DNA of 64,000 bases, taken from assembly GCA_026936335.1 (NCBI GenBank), contig JAPMXV010000063.1, positions 1-64,000 on the forward strand. Reading direction: 5' to 3'. Of this stretch, positions 1-9,393 are shown one piece after another (the stretch's first letter is position 1; the number at the start of each line of letters is the position of its first letter). The notes under the pieces are model-generated. The model worked only from the letters and a program-made list of their open reading frames with translations. It had not been told where the DNA came from and did no database searches. Position numbers and translations under genes: made by a program. Origin of the DNA: Mantamonas sphyraenae (Eukaryota; CRuMs; Mantamonadidae).

Positions 1-41
1 TAACCCTAAACCTAACCCTAACCCTAACCCTAACCCTAACC

Positions 42-82
<41 letters not shown>

Positions 83-195
83 CCCTAACCCTAACCCTAA
101 CCCTAACCCTAACCCTAACCCTAACCCTAACCCTAACCCTAACTCTAACCCTAACCCTAACTCTAACCCTAACCCTAACCCTAACCCTAACCCTA
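1..195. repeat. Telomeric repeat tract (CCCTAA)n
   Basis: The first 195 bases are an almost pure array of the hexamer CCCTAA, the C-rich strand of a TTAGGG-type telomere, in the orientation expected at the left end of a chromosome. A few variant units occur: AAACCCTAA near positions 6 and 62, and ACTCTAACC near 142 and 160. The array decays into AATCCTATCC just before position 205. No satellite or long subtelomeric repeat follows, and the first gene starts within 300 bp. Confidence 0.97.
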
Positions 196-483
196 ATCCT
201 ATCCTTCTTGGGAGCTGAAATGCTTGTATGTTTGTTGTGATGAGTCCGGTCTACGTCGTGTGAGTCGTGCTTGTGTCTGCTGGCAGAGTGACTGAGTTGG
301 GTGGTGACATGGGGCAGTGGGCAATGGGTGGGAGTGGAAATGTCGCTTGAGAGTGGCCGTCGTCTTGCAACGCCGCGCAGTCAGCACTGCCCATCCGCCT
401 TCAACCAAAGTATCACCAACACCCACAACACCGTCCACCTGTCCAACACAATCCACATACACTCCAGTACCACCACCACCACC
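196..483. other. Short subtelomeric non-coding stretch
   Basis: Between the telomere array and the first plausible start codon there is about 290 bp of ordinary mixed-composition DNA. Short open frames cross it on both strands but none has a protein-like composition. I see no repeat, RNA gene or mobile-element signature. It probably holds the promoter and 5' leader of the gene starting at 484; an AC/CCA-rich leader (about 410-483) runs into the ATG. Confidence 0.5.
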
Positions 484-3400
484 ATGGACAAGGACTACTC
501 AAGCACTCCCAAGCAACAACACACACCCAATACCTACCCAGCGTGCGTTCTGCCTTGCACTCCGTTTTCTGACTGCCCGCTCCTCCGGCTTCTTTGCCTC
601 CTCCATGCCTCCGTCGGTTCCCTGCTCGCCTCCCCTGCATCTCCACTTCCCCATCACCACCTCCGCTGCCTTCTCCGCTGTTCTCGGATCCCCTTTCCCC
701 TGTCACTGCCCTCCCGGTTGCCAATTTTCCGGTCTGCCAATCTCCTCCGTTTTCCCCTCTTTGCTCGTTCCAGCCTCCCTTCACCCTGCTTCTGCCCTGA
801 CGGCGTCCATTCCGCCTTCCGCTCACCGTTCCCACCCCGCACTGCCCCTCCCCGTCTCCCCCCACAGCTACGCGTACATGGTCCCTCCCATGGCTGCCCA
901 GCCGTATCCGAATATGCTGCCCGCCTCTGGCGTACAAAACTCGTACCAGCACCCACAACCACCCATCATCTGGGTCCCTGTCAACACCCACTCTCAGCAA
1001 CACTACGCATATGCTCATCAGGGCCAACCATACTACGCCTACCCTCCTCCGCCGCCTCTTCAGCCGCGACAAACCGCCCAGGTGCACGTCGCTCAGACTC
1101 CGTCGCACCGTCCGCCTGCTCAACCCAACACAAACCACAACCGCGTCCCCAAACGCATCAGCCCCGCCTTTGTCGGAATCACACGGACCACATCCACCAC
1201 CACATCGTCGTCCTCCTCCCAACAGGCCACACGGCAGACCGGAGACAGCGACGACGACGGCGCAGACCAGGACACACACACACTTGACTCCGGCGACGTG
1301 GAGGACCTGATGTTCCTGAACTTTGGCCACCGAGAGCCACGCCCAATCTCCAGCAACACGGAGTGGATGACCAACTCATGGATGGAGGCGTACGAAGAAG
1401 ACAGCGAGGCAAACGACGCAACGTGGACGACGAGTTGGAAATTTTGGGCACATTCAGCTTTGCAGACACTGGTGACGCCATGGATGAAGAGTACATGCCG
1501 CAAGACGATAGCGACGATGACATAGACGAGATGGAGCAGGAGCACACGGACGAATGGCAGCCGAGACGCACAAGACGAGGCCACAGACGACGACGCAGAG
1601 GCCAAAACAGTCGTCTTACCGCTCCCCAACAGAAGAAAGGCAGCGGACAGCGCAGGCTCAGGGTCACGGCTGGCAGTGGCACAGAGACAGGAACGTCTAT
1701 CACACGGGCAAGAAGGGCCAAGAACGGAGACACCGGCGCACGGAAAAACGCAGGCGTGAGCAAGGACTACAAGTTGCCAGGTGGTGTTGTGCGCAAAGGG
1801 TGGTCGTACAACTGCAGTGACGAGCGCACCCGCAGCAACAAGAAGGAGCACACGACACTGCTGAACCACATGCGCACACTGGCCAACGAGCATCCTATCG
1901 ACGACATCCCCGACCTGATGACCCTGCAGGCGCGTGTTGTGGTCTGCCATGGCAACCTGTTGACGCTGGTCCGACAGATTCAGCTCGCTCTGGGCAACAT
2001 TCCCGTTTCCCAGGGCGACATGGCCCTCTGCCTCACCCTCCTCGGCGGTAACATGGATCAGAGCGGATGCAGCCTTGCCATCCATAGCGCTGGTCTGGCC
2101 ATGGGTGTGACAAAGGCTGGGTTGAAGGTGTGCTGGCTGGAGGAGCCACACGACCACGGCGACCCCAACTACGCCCTCCTCCACCTGCTCATGACAGAAA
2201 TGGACACTCTCGGCAACAGGCCCCATCCCAACCCCTGGAAGGAGCACAAGCAGACACAGCTGTGGCTGCAGGAAGCACGACGCCCTGCTGACAGCGACAG
2301 CGACCCACACTGGACACAATGCGACTACGACCACCACCTTGCCACCACCAAGGAACAATGGCGCCCTGAGTCTGTGCGCAGTGGCTGGAGCACAGCCAAC
2401 AGCGACGAGCGTGGCAGCTGCACGGCGCGGGAGTTCCAGACGCTGCTGGCACACATGAAGGCACGCGCAGCCAAGCACCCTCGCCATCAGCACACACACG
2501 AGCACCAGACACTGCGTGTGCTGATCAACAACGGCAGCCTGAGCTCCCTGGTGCGACACATCATCCTGGCACTGGGCAATGTTGGCGTGCCGCCTGTCGA
2601 CCTGGCCTTCTTTGTCCGCCTCCTCAGGCCACAAGCCACCTACCAGCAGTTCTCCCCTGCCATCGGCCACACCCTCACCCGCGGCGTCACCTCCCTCTCC
2701 CTCAAGATCGCCTGGCTCGACAACCCCAAACCCAGCGACGCCACACTGCGCACCCTCCTCCACACCCTCATCGACCGCATCACACCTCACATCACCACCC
2801 GTCCCACCACCATCGACGCCGTCAGCAACCTTGACATCCCCGAGCTTGTTCTGCCCGAGCCCACAGAAAAGGAGAAGATGGCCGTGGAGGATGGACTGCC
2901 AGATGGTGTTGTGCGCAGTGGTTGGACGCACTGGCGCAAGAGCGAGCGCAGCCGCAGCAACGAGAAGGAGCATACGGCACTGCTGAAGCACATGCACACT
3001 CTGGCCAACGAGCATCCCATCGACGACATCTCAGAACACATGACCCTGCAGGCGCGTGTTTTTGTCTGCCATGGCACAATGGCCACGCTGGTCCGACAGA
3101 TCCTGCTCGCTGTGGGCAACATTCCCATCTCCCAGGGCGACATGGCCCTCTGCCTCACCCTTCTCGGCCGTGACATGGATCGACATGCGTGCAGCCATGC
3201 CATCAAGAACGCTGGTCTGGTCATGGGTGTGACAAAGGCTGGGTTGAAGGTGTGCTGGCTGGAGGAGCCACACGACCACGGCGACCCCAACTACGCCCTC
3301 CTCCACCTTCTCATGACAGAGATGGACACTCTCGGCGACAGGCCCCATCCCACCACCTGGAAGAAGCACGAGCAGACCCAGCTGAGGCTGCAGGAATCAC

Positions 3401-3771
3401 GACGCCCTGCTGGCAACGACAGCGACCCACACTGGACACAATGCGACTACGACCACCACCTCACCCCCAACAAGGTGGAAAAGTGGCATCCTGAGCGTGT
3501 GCGCAGTGGTTGGGCATCGCACAGTCCCAGCGACGAGCGTGGCAGCTGCACGGCGCGCGAGTTCCAGACGCTGCTGGCACACATGAGGGCACGCGCAGCC
3601 AAGCACCCTCGCCATCAGCACACACACGAGCAACAGGCACTGCGTGAGCTGATCAACAACGGTGACATGAGGTCCCTGGTGCGACACATCATCCTGGCGC
3701 TGGGCAACGTTGGCGTGCCGCCTGTCGACTTGGCCTTCTTTGTCCGCCTCCTCCGGCCACGCCTCACCTAG
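484..3771 (+). CDS. Subtelomeric repeat-protein of unknown family (stop-interrupted)
   Basis: No known domain is recognised. A start at 484 sits in a good context (ACCATGG). A first exon to 542 joins in phase to 868 across a pyrimidine-rich GT-AG intron. The second part is a low-complexity Pro/Gln/Tyr then acidic N-terminus read in frame 2; from somewhere between about 1290 and 1440 the protein-like frame becomes frame 1, with no clear intron at the switch. The body holds four related units of about 150 residues in order A-B-A-B (about 1780-2240, 2350-2820, 2890-3370, 3470-3960). Shared features are a V-x-x-GW start, an SDER-type motif, LVRQI/LVRHI followed by ALGN, a GVT-x-x-x-LK segment and a conserved W-L. 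A units also share the EEPHDHGDPNYA motif. Frame 1 stops at TAG 3769-3771 inside the fourth unit. A degraded relative lies at about 50672-51175, so this is a family. Start and intron are moderately supported; the frame switch is unresolved. Confidence 0.6.
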
Positions 3772-4047
3772 GTGCAAACTGCCATCAGCGACACCCTCAA
3801 CCACGGTGTCACCTCCCTCTCCCTCAAGATCGCCTGGCTTGACACCCCCAAACCCGGCGACACCACACTGCACACCCTCCTCCACACTCTCATCGACCGC
3901 ATCACACCCCACATCACCACACGCCCGACCACCGTCGCCCTTGTCAACGCCCACCTCATCCCCTCCTTCACCCTCGCCAAGCGCAAAGATCTCTCCTCCT
4001 CCTCCTCCTCCTCCTCTTCCTCCTCCAAACGCCAACGCCTCGAATGA
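3772..4047 (+). pseudogene. In-frame continuation of the subtelomeric gene after a TAG stop
   Basis: The reading frame stays the same as the preceding 1363-3771 frame and encodes the missing second half of the fourth repeat unit (GVTSLSLKIAWLD followed by LHTLLHTLIDRITPHITTRP). These residues match the second unit at about 2690-2810 nearly word for word. After it come a poly-Ser run and a basic end (KRQRLE) before the TGA at 4045-4047. Compared with the second unit, the join carries TAC changed to TAG plus loss of two codons. So either the gene has a recent nonsense lesion or the stop is read through. The retained basic tail suggests that 4047 is the ancestral end. Confidence 0.6.
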
Positions 4048-4293
4048 ATCCTTTCATTCCATGCCTTTCCCCACCCACCCAGTTACCCTCTTCATCACCT
4101 CCACCATCACATCCCAATCGCTTCCCTTCCGATTCTGAGCAGCTCACTGCAGAAGAATCTCCTCCGACACCTCCAATGAGTTGTTAGTGCTGATGCTGTG
4201 GCACCGGGGGGACATTTGAGGACGTGGGCACGTGCAGAGGGAAGGAAGGTGCAAAGAGCGGATTTCTTTGTGATCGAGCGCGGGTGCGACACA

Positions 4294-6165
4294 TCAAAAT
4301 GCCAGAGCAACAAGCAGAGAGGCAAGGACGATGAACAGGGGGGTCATGTCCACCGTGTACGAGCGAGTGGAAATGGAAGCCGTTGTGGTCGAGTTGGTTG
4401 CCGCAGTCGGTGTCGCGGTTGCCGTGGGCGTGGGCGTTGCCGTGGGGGTCGCGGTCGCCATGGGTGTCGGGGTAGCCGTGGGCGTCGCCGTGGGCGTCGG
4501 GGTAGCCGTGGGCGTGGGGGTTGCCGTGGGCGTGGGGGTTGCCGTGGGCGTCGGAGTTGCCGTAGCCGTGGGCGTCGGGGTTGGCGTGCTGGACGAGACG
4601 CAGACGGACGAGTTGGATGCGCCTGTGACCCCGTTTGTGGTCGTGCCCGCGGGACACGTAGTGCACGAAGTGCTTGCTGTCGTGTTGGAAAACGAGTCGG
4701 CCGCGCAAGAGGTACACGCGGCAGATTCGGTGGTTTGAGCGGTCTGCGTGCCAAACTTGCCGGTAGCACAGCCGACGCAGTTCATCTGGCCCATAGCAGG
4801 CTGGTAGGTGCCTGCAGCACAGGGTGAGCATGTAGATGCACCGGCGTTGGCGCTGAACTGGCCAGAGGGGCAAGCAGAGCACTTGGAATTTGCCGAGTAC
4901 GTCGTGTTGATGGGGTTGGAAATGTTGCCAGCCATGCAGCCAGCGACCATCGAGACGAGGATGTCATTGTTTTGCGCGGTTGACATGAAGTTGCCATTTG
5001 TGTCGCCAGCCACCCAGGCGTTGCCAGAGGCGTCGACGGCCAGGCCGTTCAGGGCGTCAGCGTCGGTCGTGCCATACTGTTTGGTGAAGAGCATGTTGCC
5101 CATGGAGTCGGTCATGATTACCACGGCGTCACTAGAGCCAATGTGCGACTGGCCAGGCATGGCTGCATTGGCAAAGCCAGCAACAAAGATGTTGCCCATG
5201 GTCGTGTAGCCAACACCATAGGCACGATCCTGGCTGCTGCTTCCCCATTGCTGGCTCCACATGACGGTACCAGAGCCGTTGAGCTTGCTGAGGAACATGT
5301 CCCAGCTGCCGTAGTTCGTTGTGGCCAGGTTTCCCCTGGTAGCGCCTGCAACCAGAAGGTCACCAGTGGGCATCACCGCAATGTCGTAGCCAAGCTCGTC
5401 AGAAGTGGTGCCCCACTGTCGGGTCCACACCTTGACACCGGAAGTGGAGAACTTCGAGACAAAGGCGTCGTCGCCGCCGAGAGCCGTGTTTCCGTCCAAC
5501 GAGCCGCCGGCCTCGCCCGTAACAAACACATCTCCGGTGGAAGAGATGGCGACGGCGTGGCCAACGTCGTTGCTGTTGGAACCGTACGAGGTGGCCCACA
5601 GCAGGTTGCCGTTGGCGTCGTGTTTGCTCACGAAAATGTCCCGGAAGCCCGCGTTTGTCTGGCCACCAAACGCACCGGTGGTGTAGCCGGTGGTGAACAC
5701 TTCACCACCCGAGTTGACTGCGATGCCATCCCCGCGCTCGTCGGTGGAGTTTCCAAACAGAGTCGTCCACACAGCTGCACCGGTGGCATTGACTCGCATG
5801 ATGAAGATCTCGTTGTTGTTTGTGGCACTCGAGAGACCGTTCAACGCGCCAGCAGAGACGCCAGTGAGGTAGGCATCCTCACCCTGACAAGTCATGCCCC
5901 AGGCCTGATTGGTCTGAGGAGTGCCCCACTGCTTGGCCCATTTGAGCTGGCCAGTGGAGGTCCACCGCACGGCGAAAATGTCATTGTTGGTGTTCGCTGT
6001 GCTCTCGCCCGGAAATTGCCCAGACGTGTATCCACTTGCGACGACATCGCCTGAGGAGGTCACACAGATGCCGATTGTGTACTCTGTACCCGAGGTTCCG
6101 TACTGGATGCTAAAATCGCCCATGACCAGGTGGCAAGCGGCCAGAACGGCGGCGAGAAAAAGAGT
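4294..6165 (-). CDS. Secreted SBBP/beta-propeller protein with Cys-rich stem and GPI-like tail
   Basis: The protein begins with about seven SBBP-type repeats of about 50 residues (pattern W-x-x-Q/S-W/Y-G-T/S ... G-D-V/L-x-V-A/T-G ... D-x-F-V-S-K), a predicted beta-propeller covering about residues 1-390 counted from the in-frame Met at 6123. A cysteine-rich segment with CSPCAAGTYQ-like units follows (about 395-510, TNFR/GCC2-like). A (PT/TA)n stalk and a terminal hydrophobic stretch (TPLFIVLASLLVALAF) ending at the stop give the layout of a GPI-anchored surface protein. The Met at 6123 is not the true start: the in-frame codons just upstream (6124-6165) encode a signal-peptide core (TLFLAAVLAACHLV). 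They are preceded by a strong acceptor (ctcttctgtag), so a short first exon lies upstream, somewhere in 6180-6420; I could not choose among several ATG/GT pairs. The propeller/Cys design matches the heads of the two giant genes at 31-50 kb. Ligand unknown. Confidence 0.75.
   Translation of the reverse strand, partial: TLFLAAVLAACHLVMGDFSIQYGTSGTEYTIGICVTSSGDVVASGYTSGQFPGESTANTNNDIFAVRWTSTGQLKWAKQWGTPQTNQAWGMTCQGEDAYLTGVSAGALNGLSSATNNNEIFIMRVNATGAAVWTTLFGNSTDERGDGIAVNSGGEVFTTGYTTGAFGGQTNAGFRDIFVSKHDANGNLLWATSYGSNSNDVGHAVAISSTGDVFVTGEAGGSLDGNTALGGDDAFVSKFSTSGVKVWTRQWGTTSDELGYDIAVMPTGDLLVAGATRGNLATTNYGSWDMFLSKLNGSGTVMWSQQWGSSSQDRAYGVGYTTMGNIFVAGFANAAMPGQSHIGSSDAVVIMTDSMGNMLFTKQYGTTDADALNGLAVDASGNAWVAGDTNGNFMSTAQNNDILVSMVAGCMAGNISNPINTTYSANSKCSACPSGQFSANAGASTCSPCAAGTYQPAMGQMNCVGCATGKFGTQTAQTTESAACTSCAADSFSNTTASTSCTTCPAGTTTNGVTGASNSSVCVSSSTPTPTPTATATPTPTATPTPTATPTPTATPTPTATPTATPTPMATATPTATPTPTATATPTAATNSTTTASISTRSYTVDMTPLFIVLASLLVALAF
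4390..4590 (-). repeat. Short tandem repeat coding the Pro-Thr-Ala stalk
   Basis: A run of imperfect 6- and 12-base units (GGGCGT/GCCGTG on the + strand) encodes the TPTPTATP stalk of the secreted protein at 4294-6165. Tracts of this kind vary easily in copy number, so the stalk length may be polymorphic. Confidence 0.7.
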
Positions 6166-6614
6166 CTACAGAAGAGGGCAGGGTGGTCGTTGGGGGTCAG
6201 TGCACTGCAGTTTGGCGTGCATTGACATGGAGACCTGGCCATATTGGATGCATGGCTGAAGGATACGGGGCCGACGGTGTGACGGCCGCGAGAGGGTGCA
6301 TTGTGAAGGGGTGGAGGTCGTTGACATTGCATGCGGAGATTGGATCGGAAAAGCGCGGCAAAGGGACGGCTGGCGGGACCCTACCAAAGAAGTGTTGTCT
6401 CGTTTGCGGTTTCCGTTTTTGAAAGTCATATTCGAGGGGTTGAAAAAAAAACGATGGCGTTGGACGCGCATGTGGACTCTCGACGGCCGGAGCAAGAAAA
6501 CCCGGACCCGGCCAAACCGTGTCACATCACGTGGGAGCGTTGGAGTGGAAGCTCACGAGAATTTCTGGTCTCAAGTTGATGACGACGAGGACGACAAAGA
6601 CCCTTTCACGCCAT
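6166..6614. other. Intergenic region with unresolved 5' exon
   Basis: This interval lies between the acceptor of the secreted propeller gene and the end of the next minus-strand gene. The proximal part (6166-6420) should hold the intron, first exon and promoter of that gene. Several ATG codons occur on the minus strand, but donor choice is ambiguous. A short A-run occurs around 6443. I see no RNA gene or repeat. Confidence 0.4.
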
Positions 6615-8607
6615 TTATGTGCAGATGCAACCTCGCTCGCGCATTCTGGACATGCGCGACTTTCCAACTGCGCCCTTCGTCGGCACGACACCCCTCCCCA
6701 CCCATTCCACCACCCTCTCCATCACCTCATCCGGCAGTGTCACCCACCCTTCCCACCCTGTCTCCTCCACATACTCCTCCATCCCACCACACGCAAACAT
6801 CGCCTCCCGCTCCTCCCCATTCATCACCATCGCCACCTCCATCGCGTCATCCACCTGTCCGCGCCATCCAATCCAATGCCACGCCTTCCTCCACCCTGCC
6901 TCCCTCACCATCTCCACTGTTTCCCTCCTCGGCTTTGCACCCCACCCGCGCAACACCTTCGCAATCTCATCATCCCCATCCCTCACGCCTCTCTCCAGCG
7001 CCGTCCATCTCCGTACAAACGTGTCCACAGGCACGCCCAACTCTCGCAACGCAGCCATCTGCTCCACATCCCCACACTCCACAAACTCCACGTGCTGCCT
7101 CGTGTTCCTCTCCAACAGCGACTTCAACGTGTCATCGAAAACACCAACAATGCGCCAGCATGATCGATTGCTTCTCATCGCCTGCACCAGTGCTGCCGAT
7201 CCTCCTTCATCGATGCTGTTGTCCCGAAGGTCCACACTTTGCAGGTTCTTGTTCACCGTCAGTGCTTCCGCCAGTTCCACGGCACCTTCGTCCCCGAGAC
7301 TGTTGTTGCTGAGGTACAGTGTGTGCAAGCTCCTGTTATCCCTCAGTGCTTGCGCCAGTGCCACTGCTCCTTCGTATCCCATCCTGTTGAAGGAAAGGTC
7401 CAGACTCTGCAAGCTGCTGTTCCCTCCCAGCGCCTGAGCCAACGCTGCTACCCCTTTCCTCCCCATCTTGTTGCGGCCGAGATCCAGGTTCTGCAAGCTG
7501 CGGTTCTTCTCCAGTGCCTGAGCCAGAGCTGCTGCTCCTTTGGCCCCAACGGAGTTTTTGCTGAGGTCCAGATCCAGCAAGCTGCTATTCTCACTCAGTG
7601 CCTGCGCAAGTGCTGATGCTCCTTCTGCCTCGATGAAGGTCTCGCTGAGGAACAGGGTCTGCAAACTGCGGTTTCCACGCAGTCCCTGGGCCAAGGCGGC
7701 TGCCCCTTTGTCCACGATGCTGGTGTTGCGAAGGTCGAGTTGCTGCAAGCTGTGGTTGTTACTGAGTGCCTTGCCCAACGCTGCTGCTCCTTCTGTCCCG
7801 ATGCCGTTGCCGCTGAGGTCCAGTGTCTGCAAGCTGCGGTTCTCGCTCAGTCCCACCGCGAACGCTACCGCTTCTTCCGCCATCATGATGTTTTGGTGTA
7901 GGATCAGTGTCCTCAAAGTACTGTTCATGCTCAATCCCTTGGCCAGTGCTGCTGCTCCTTCTTCGCCGATGATGTTGTGGCTCAGGACCAGTGCCTGCAA
8001 GCTGCGGTTCTCGCGCAGTCCCTCGGCGAGTGCTGCTGTTCCTTCTGCCCCAATGCTGGTGTCAGTGAGGTACAGTGCCTGCAAACTGCTGTTCTTTCGC
8101 AGTGCATCCGCCAGTGCTGCTGCTCCTTTTGCCCCGAGATTGTTGTAGCGGAGGTCCAGTGCCTGCAAGCTGCGGTTCACACTCAATCCCTCGGCGAGCG
8201 CTGCCGTTCCTTCTGCGCCGATATTGGTTCTCCCAAGCCTCAGCTCCCGCAAGCTCTTGTTCGCACTCAGCGTCCGTGACATTGCTGCTGCAGCTTCTGC
8301 CCCGATGCTGTTCCACGCGAGGTCCAACGTGAGCACGTTGCAGTTCTCAGCCAGGGCCTGCGCCAAAGCTACCACTTCTCTGTCTCCCAGACCCGCGCTC
8401 TCAAAAAATAGATCCTGTGTGCGATGTGTGTCAACCGGCGCCCTTCTCTCCGACCATTGAGCACCCTTCTCTCCGACCATTTCCGACCCCCAATTCCCTC
8501 GTCATCCCTAGCCCACGTACCGTTCCTTGATCCTGCAAGGCATCAACAATCTTTCCATGGTCCCCGATCTGCAACACTTCCACCCATTCATCATCAAACA
8601 AGCGCAT
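6615..8607 (-). CDS. Leucine-rich-repeat protein (ribonuclease-inhibitor type)
   Basis: Two exons (8521-8607 and 6615-8414) joined in phase 0 across a 106-nt intron (donor GTACGT, acceptor CACACAG) give a 628-residue protein. Exon 1 encodes a short acidic leader. About 14 consecutive 28-residue repeats follow, each with L-x-x-L-x-L-x-x-N/T-x-I/L-G-x-E/K-G-A-x-A-L-A, the RNase-inhibitor/NLRC LRR pattern; at DNA level these are 84-bp units. The last third (about residues 430-628) has no LRR pattern, contains an AALRELGVPVDTF motif that could be ankyrin-like, and ends in a basic Ser/Arg tail. There is no signal peptide or membrane segment, so it is probably cytosolic. Such proteins are scaffolds or binding modules; the partner is unknown. 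It is head-to-head with the dynein light chain gene, 52 bp apart. Confidence 0.85.
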
Positions 8608-8659
8608 AGTTCTCCTGGCCCCTCCACCGCACACAACCAAACCCACACACACACACACC

Positions 8660-9341
8660 ATGTCCACATCCTCCTCAACATCCTCCTCCTCCTCCACCTC
8701 CTCCACCACCTCTTCCTCCTCCTCCACATCCTCCTCCTCTTCTACCACCACCACATCCTCCGCCAACGCGTCGATCAAATCCGGCTCCAACGCTCACGAC
8801 GGCGACGACTCCTCCTACACCCTGCGTCCTCAGTACAAGCAAAAGTACGACACGACCCACCCATCCACCCTCCCACCCTCCCACCATGTCCTCTGTTCCC
8901 CACACAAGCCTCCTGCATCCCATCCTGCCACCACCCACCGCCGTTTCCACCACCGGCTCGCAAAACGCGCGAAACCGTTGCACATCGCCTCCCGCTCACC
9001 CGCCCCGCCCCACCCACGCACACAGATTCAAACCCTCGGTTGTCAAAGAGGTCATCCACGAGGTTCTCGTCGAGCGTCTCACCAACTCTCAGTACTCCAG
9101 CGACACAGCCACAGACCTCACACGTGAGATTGCCGACGAGGTCAAGCTCCGCCTCAAGCAGCTCGACTACAACCGGTACAAGTTTGTCGTCCAGGTGCTC
9201 ATCGGTGAGCAGCGTGGCGAAGGTGTCTCCATGGCATGTCGCTGCTTCTGGGACAGTGATACGGACAACTACGCCCAGGATGTCTTTCGAAACTCCTCCC
9301 TCTTTTGCGTCTGCGCCGCCTTTGGCATCTACCTCTATTGA
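8660..9341 (+). CDS. DYNLT2B: Tctex-type dynein light chain (DYNLT2B/TCTEX1D2-like)
   Basis: Exons 8660-8844 and 9026-9341 join in phase 2 across a 181-nt intron (donor GTACGA, acceptor CACACAG), giving 166 residues. The first about 45 residues are a poly-Ser/Thr leader. From TLRPQYKQKFKPSVV onward it is a complete Tctex-1 domain. It contains the diagnostic segments RYKFVVQVLIGEQRGEGV and CFWDSDTDNYAQDVF and the terminal SLFCVCAAFGIYLY, which closely match the TCTEX1D2/DYNLT2B subfamily. That protein belongs to dynein-2, the motor of retrograde intraflagellar transport, which implies that this organism builds a flagellum. The splice join is confirmed because it restores the conserved QYKQ-K-FKPSVV continuity. 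Convergent with the LIM gene, 52 bp away. Confidence 0.92.
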
Positions 9342-9393
9342 CCGCACTTACAAACGAGAGAGAGAGACAACCCGAGTGTACATACCATCATCA

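Noticed and set aside
1120-3015. 631-codon antisense frame under the subtelomeric gene
   Set aside because: The plus-strand frame carries the repeat motifs conserved in the 51-kb relative; the antisense frame has no such conservation.
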